From the NCBI GenBank assembly GCA_005809115.1, contig SYLK01000748.1:1-15790 (forward strand): a stretch of DNA of 15,790 nt, in the 5' to 3' direction. A program made the translations under genes and the position numbers. The first letter of the stretch is position 1, and the number at the start of each line of letters is the position of its first letter. Below are positions 14,445 through 15,790 of the stretch, in pieces. The notes under the pieces are model-generated. The model was not told the DNA's origin and ran no database searches. It saw only the letters and a list, made by a program, of their open reading frames with translations. Origin of the DNA: Planctomyces sp. Its GTDB lineage: Bacteria; Planctomycetota; Planctomycetia; Planctomycetales; Planctomycetaceae.

Positions 14445-14456
14445 CTCGACTGGAAT
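14428..14456 (+). promoter_or_regulatory. Candidate sigma-70 promoter using the last repeat unit
   Basis: A perfect -35 box TTGACA (14428-14433) in the last full repeat unit is followed, after exactly 17 bases, by TGGAAT (14451-14456), which matches the -10 consensus at 4 of 6 positions. A transcript would start near 14463, about 70 bases before the Rieske gene. The same TTGACA occurs in the four upstream units, but none has a -10 box at the right distance. Confidence 0.5.
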
Positions 14457-14531
14457 CCGGTTTCCGGTGTTCGGTACCAGAACCGTCGTTGCTGATGGTG
14501 GTCCCAGCCGTGTCGGAGGATGCCAGAAGCC

Positions 14532-15790
14532 ATGAATCTCAGTCCGTGCAGTGCAGCGGCAGTCGCAGAAACATCGCAATGGGTCAGCGCAGCGGCTGCG
14601 CGATGGCAGAACGGCTACACGCTCGATCAGCCGTTCTACACCGATCCGGCGATCTTCCGGATGGACCTGGAACGGGTTTTCTGGCGACACTGGCTGCTGG
14701 CGGGGCACGTCAGCCGGATTCCCGACCCGGGCGATTACTTTCTGTATGAGATCGCAGGTGAGTCGATCATTGTCGTGCGCGACAAAGAGCAGCAGATTCA
14801 CGCGCACTACAACGTCTGCACACATCGCGGTTCGCGTGTGTGTTATGAGCCCTCGGGACACGCCATGGCGCTCGTCTGTCCCTACCATGCCTGGACCTTC
14901 GGTCACGATGGTTCCCTGCGCGGCGCCCGCGCCATGCCGGATGACTTTGACCGATCGCAGCACGGACTGCGTTCGTGTCCCGTGACAGTGCGGCATGGTC
15001 TGATCTATGTCTACGTGGGCGACGAATCGCCGCCTGAGTTTGATTCCGTTCTGACCGATACCGATCCCTTCCTGTCGCCGCATGAACTGCAACAGGCGAA
15101 ACTGTGCCGACGAATGACCTGGGAAATCAGGGCCAACTGGAAACTGGTTCTGGAGAACTTCGCGGAATGTTACCACTGCGGTCCGGCGCATCCGGAGTAC
15201 TGTGCGATCATGGAACATGGCATGCCGCTGTCCACCGGTCATCGCAGGGAAATGGACGAGCTGGAAGCGCGGGCTCGCGCATGGGAAACGACAGCGCAGG
15301 CCCTGGGGCATTTCACCGGGGCCGTGAAACCGATGGCGAGCACGCTGACCTCCGCCTCACGCATCCCGATCGGGAGCGGCCACCAGAGTCAGAGCCGAGA
15401 TGGACGCCAGATTGCCCCGCTGATGGGGCGATTTCAGGTCAACGATGGCGGACTGACGAGCGTCCGGGTTCATCCCGGTGGGTATGTGATTGCTCCCTGT
15501 GACTATGCGATTGTCAATCGATTCACACCGCTGGCCGCTGATCTGACCCTGCAGGAGATCCTCTGGCTGGTGCATCCGGATGCGGTCGAGGGAACAGACT
15601 ATGATCCGGAAGAAATCATGTACCTCTGGCGGGTCACATCGGACGAAGACCAGCGGATCATTGAGGAGAATCAGCGGGGTGTCAGCTCCCGCGCCTACCG
15701 CCCCGGACCGTACTCAAGGACGGAAGACGGTCCCAATCGATTCGTCCGCTGGTACCTGCACGAACTTTGTGGTCGGGATTCGGGTGCCGA
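14532..15790 (+). CDS. Rieske non-heme iron oxygenase, alpha subunit (runs off right edge)
   Basis: This is the terminal oxygenase component of a two-component Rieske system; 419 codons are visible and no stop is reached. The Rieske [2Fe-2S] site is Cys96, His98, Cys116 and His119 (VCTHRGSR, then CPYHAW). The catalytic domain binds mononuclear iron through His215 and His220 in NWKLVLENFAECYHCGPAHP, with Asp371 or Asp373 (TSDEDQRIIEENQ) the likely third ligand. The NWK.V.ENF.ECYHC..AHP block is typical of the branch that includes glycine betaine (GbcA-like) and carnitine/choline monooxygenases, which demethylate or cleave quaternary amines; the actual substrate is not visible. ATG 14532 is preceded by GGAGG at 14515-14519, a rather long 12-base spacing; ATG 14520 is in frame but overlaps that site. 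The electron-donating reductase must lie further right or elsewhere. Confidence 0.9.
   Translation, partial: MNLSPCSAAAVAETSQWVSAAAARWQNGYTLDQPFYTDPAIFRMDLERVFWRHWLLAGHVSRIPDPGDYFLYEIAGESIIVVRDKEQQIHAHYNVCTHRGSRVCYEPSGHAMALVCPYHAWTFGHDGSLRGARAMPDDFDRSQHGLRSCPVTVRHGLIYVYVGDESPPEFDSVLTDTDPFLSPHELQQAKLCRRMTWEIRANWKLVLENFAECYHCGPAHPEYCAIMEHGMPLSTGHRREMDELEARARAWETTAQALGHFTGAVKPMASTLTSASRIPIGSGHQSQSRDGRQIAPLMGRFQVNDGGLTSVRVHPGGYVIAPCDYAIVNRFTPLAADLTLQEILWLVHPDAVEGTDYDPEEIMYLWRVTSDEDQRIIEENQRGVSSRAYRPGPYSRTEDGPNRFVRWYLHELCGRDSGA

Noticed and set aside
14340..15311. Long minus-strand frame opposite the Rieske oxygenase and the tandem repeat
   Set aside because: It lies antisense to a gene with complete Rieske and iron-ligand motifs, and its end consists of out-of-phase translations of the 16-bp repeat.

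Overview
The window looks like a chromosomal segment of a planctomycete (Planctomycetota, Planctomycetaceae-like). This is inferred from several traits: moderately high GC; a secreted leucine-rich-repeat protein; several exported proteins of no recognised family; a RuvA with the extended '...DGNPQQGRL.P...' stretch that I associate with planctomycetes; a small acidic orphan protein; and gene order not arranged in long operons. No rRNA, tRNA or CRISPR array was found. I see no clear novel multigene system. The most unusual signals are a decayed sulfur-metabolism locus beside an insertion sequence, a nested inverted-repeat leader upstream of ispF, and a tandem repeat that supplies a promoter -35 box to a Rieske oxygenase gene.

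Left edge (1-1320): the first codons of an apparent IS630-type transposase run off the left edge on the minus strand. They are followed by remnants of a CoA-disulfide reductase/rhodanese gene with two internal deletions and of a SulP-type sulfate permease (frameshifted and truncated). The decay appears fairly recent, because the surviving segments are still very readable. A 9-bp perfect hairpin at 1283-1305 lies in unexplained sequence before the next gene.

Middle left (1319-7016): a secreted protein of about 1000 residues (possible glycosidase-like barrel plus C-terminal jelly-roll), an exported BCP-type peroxiredoxin, and, on the minus strand, an exported LRR/coiled-coil protein and a PEGA-domain lipoprotein. 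A hairpin with a T-rich flank at 5191-5230 is placed to end the LRR transcript.

Middle right (7017-12225): a long spacer with a 12-bp perfect hairpin precedes an HDOD protein with a degenerate GGDEF domain. A minus-strand lipoprotein of unknown function follows. Next comes a plus-strand cluster of ispF, ruvC and ruvA, which links isoprenoid precursor synthesis with Holliday-junction processing; ruvB is not in the window. The ispF upstream region is full of nested inverted repeats.

Right part (12210-15790): a MOFRL-type glycerate kinase overlaps ruvA tail to tail by 16 bp. A small orphan protein comes next, then about 630 bp without a gene that ends in a 16-bp tandem repeat, and finally a Rieske ring-hydroxylating oxygenase alpha subunit that runs off the right edge.
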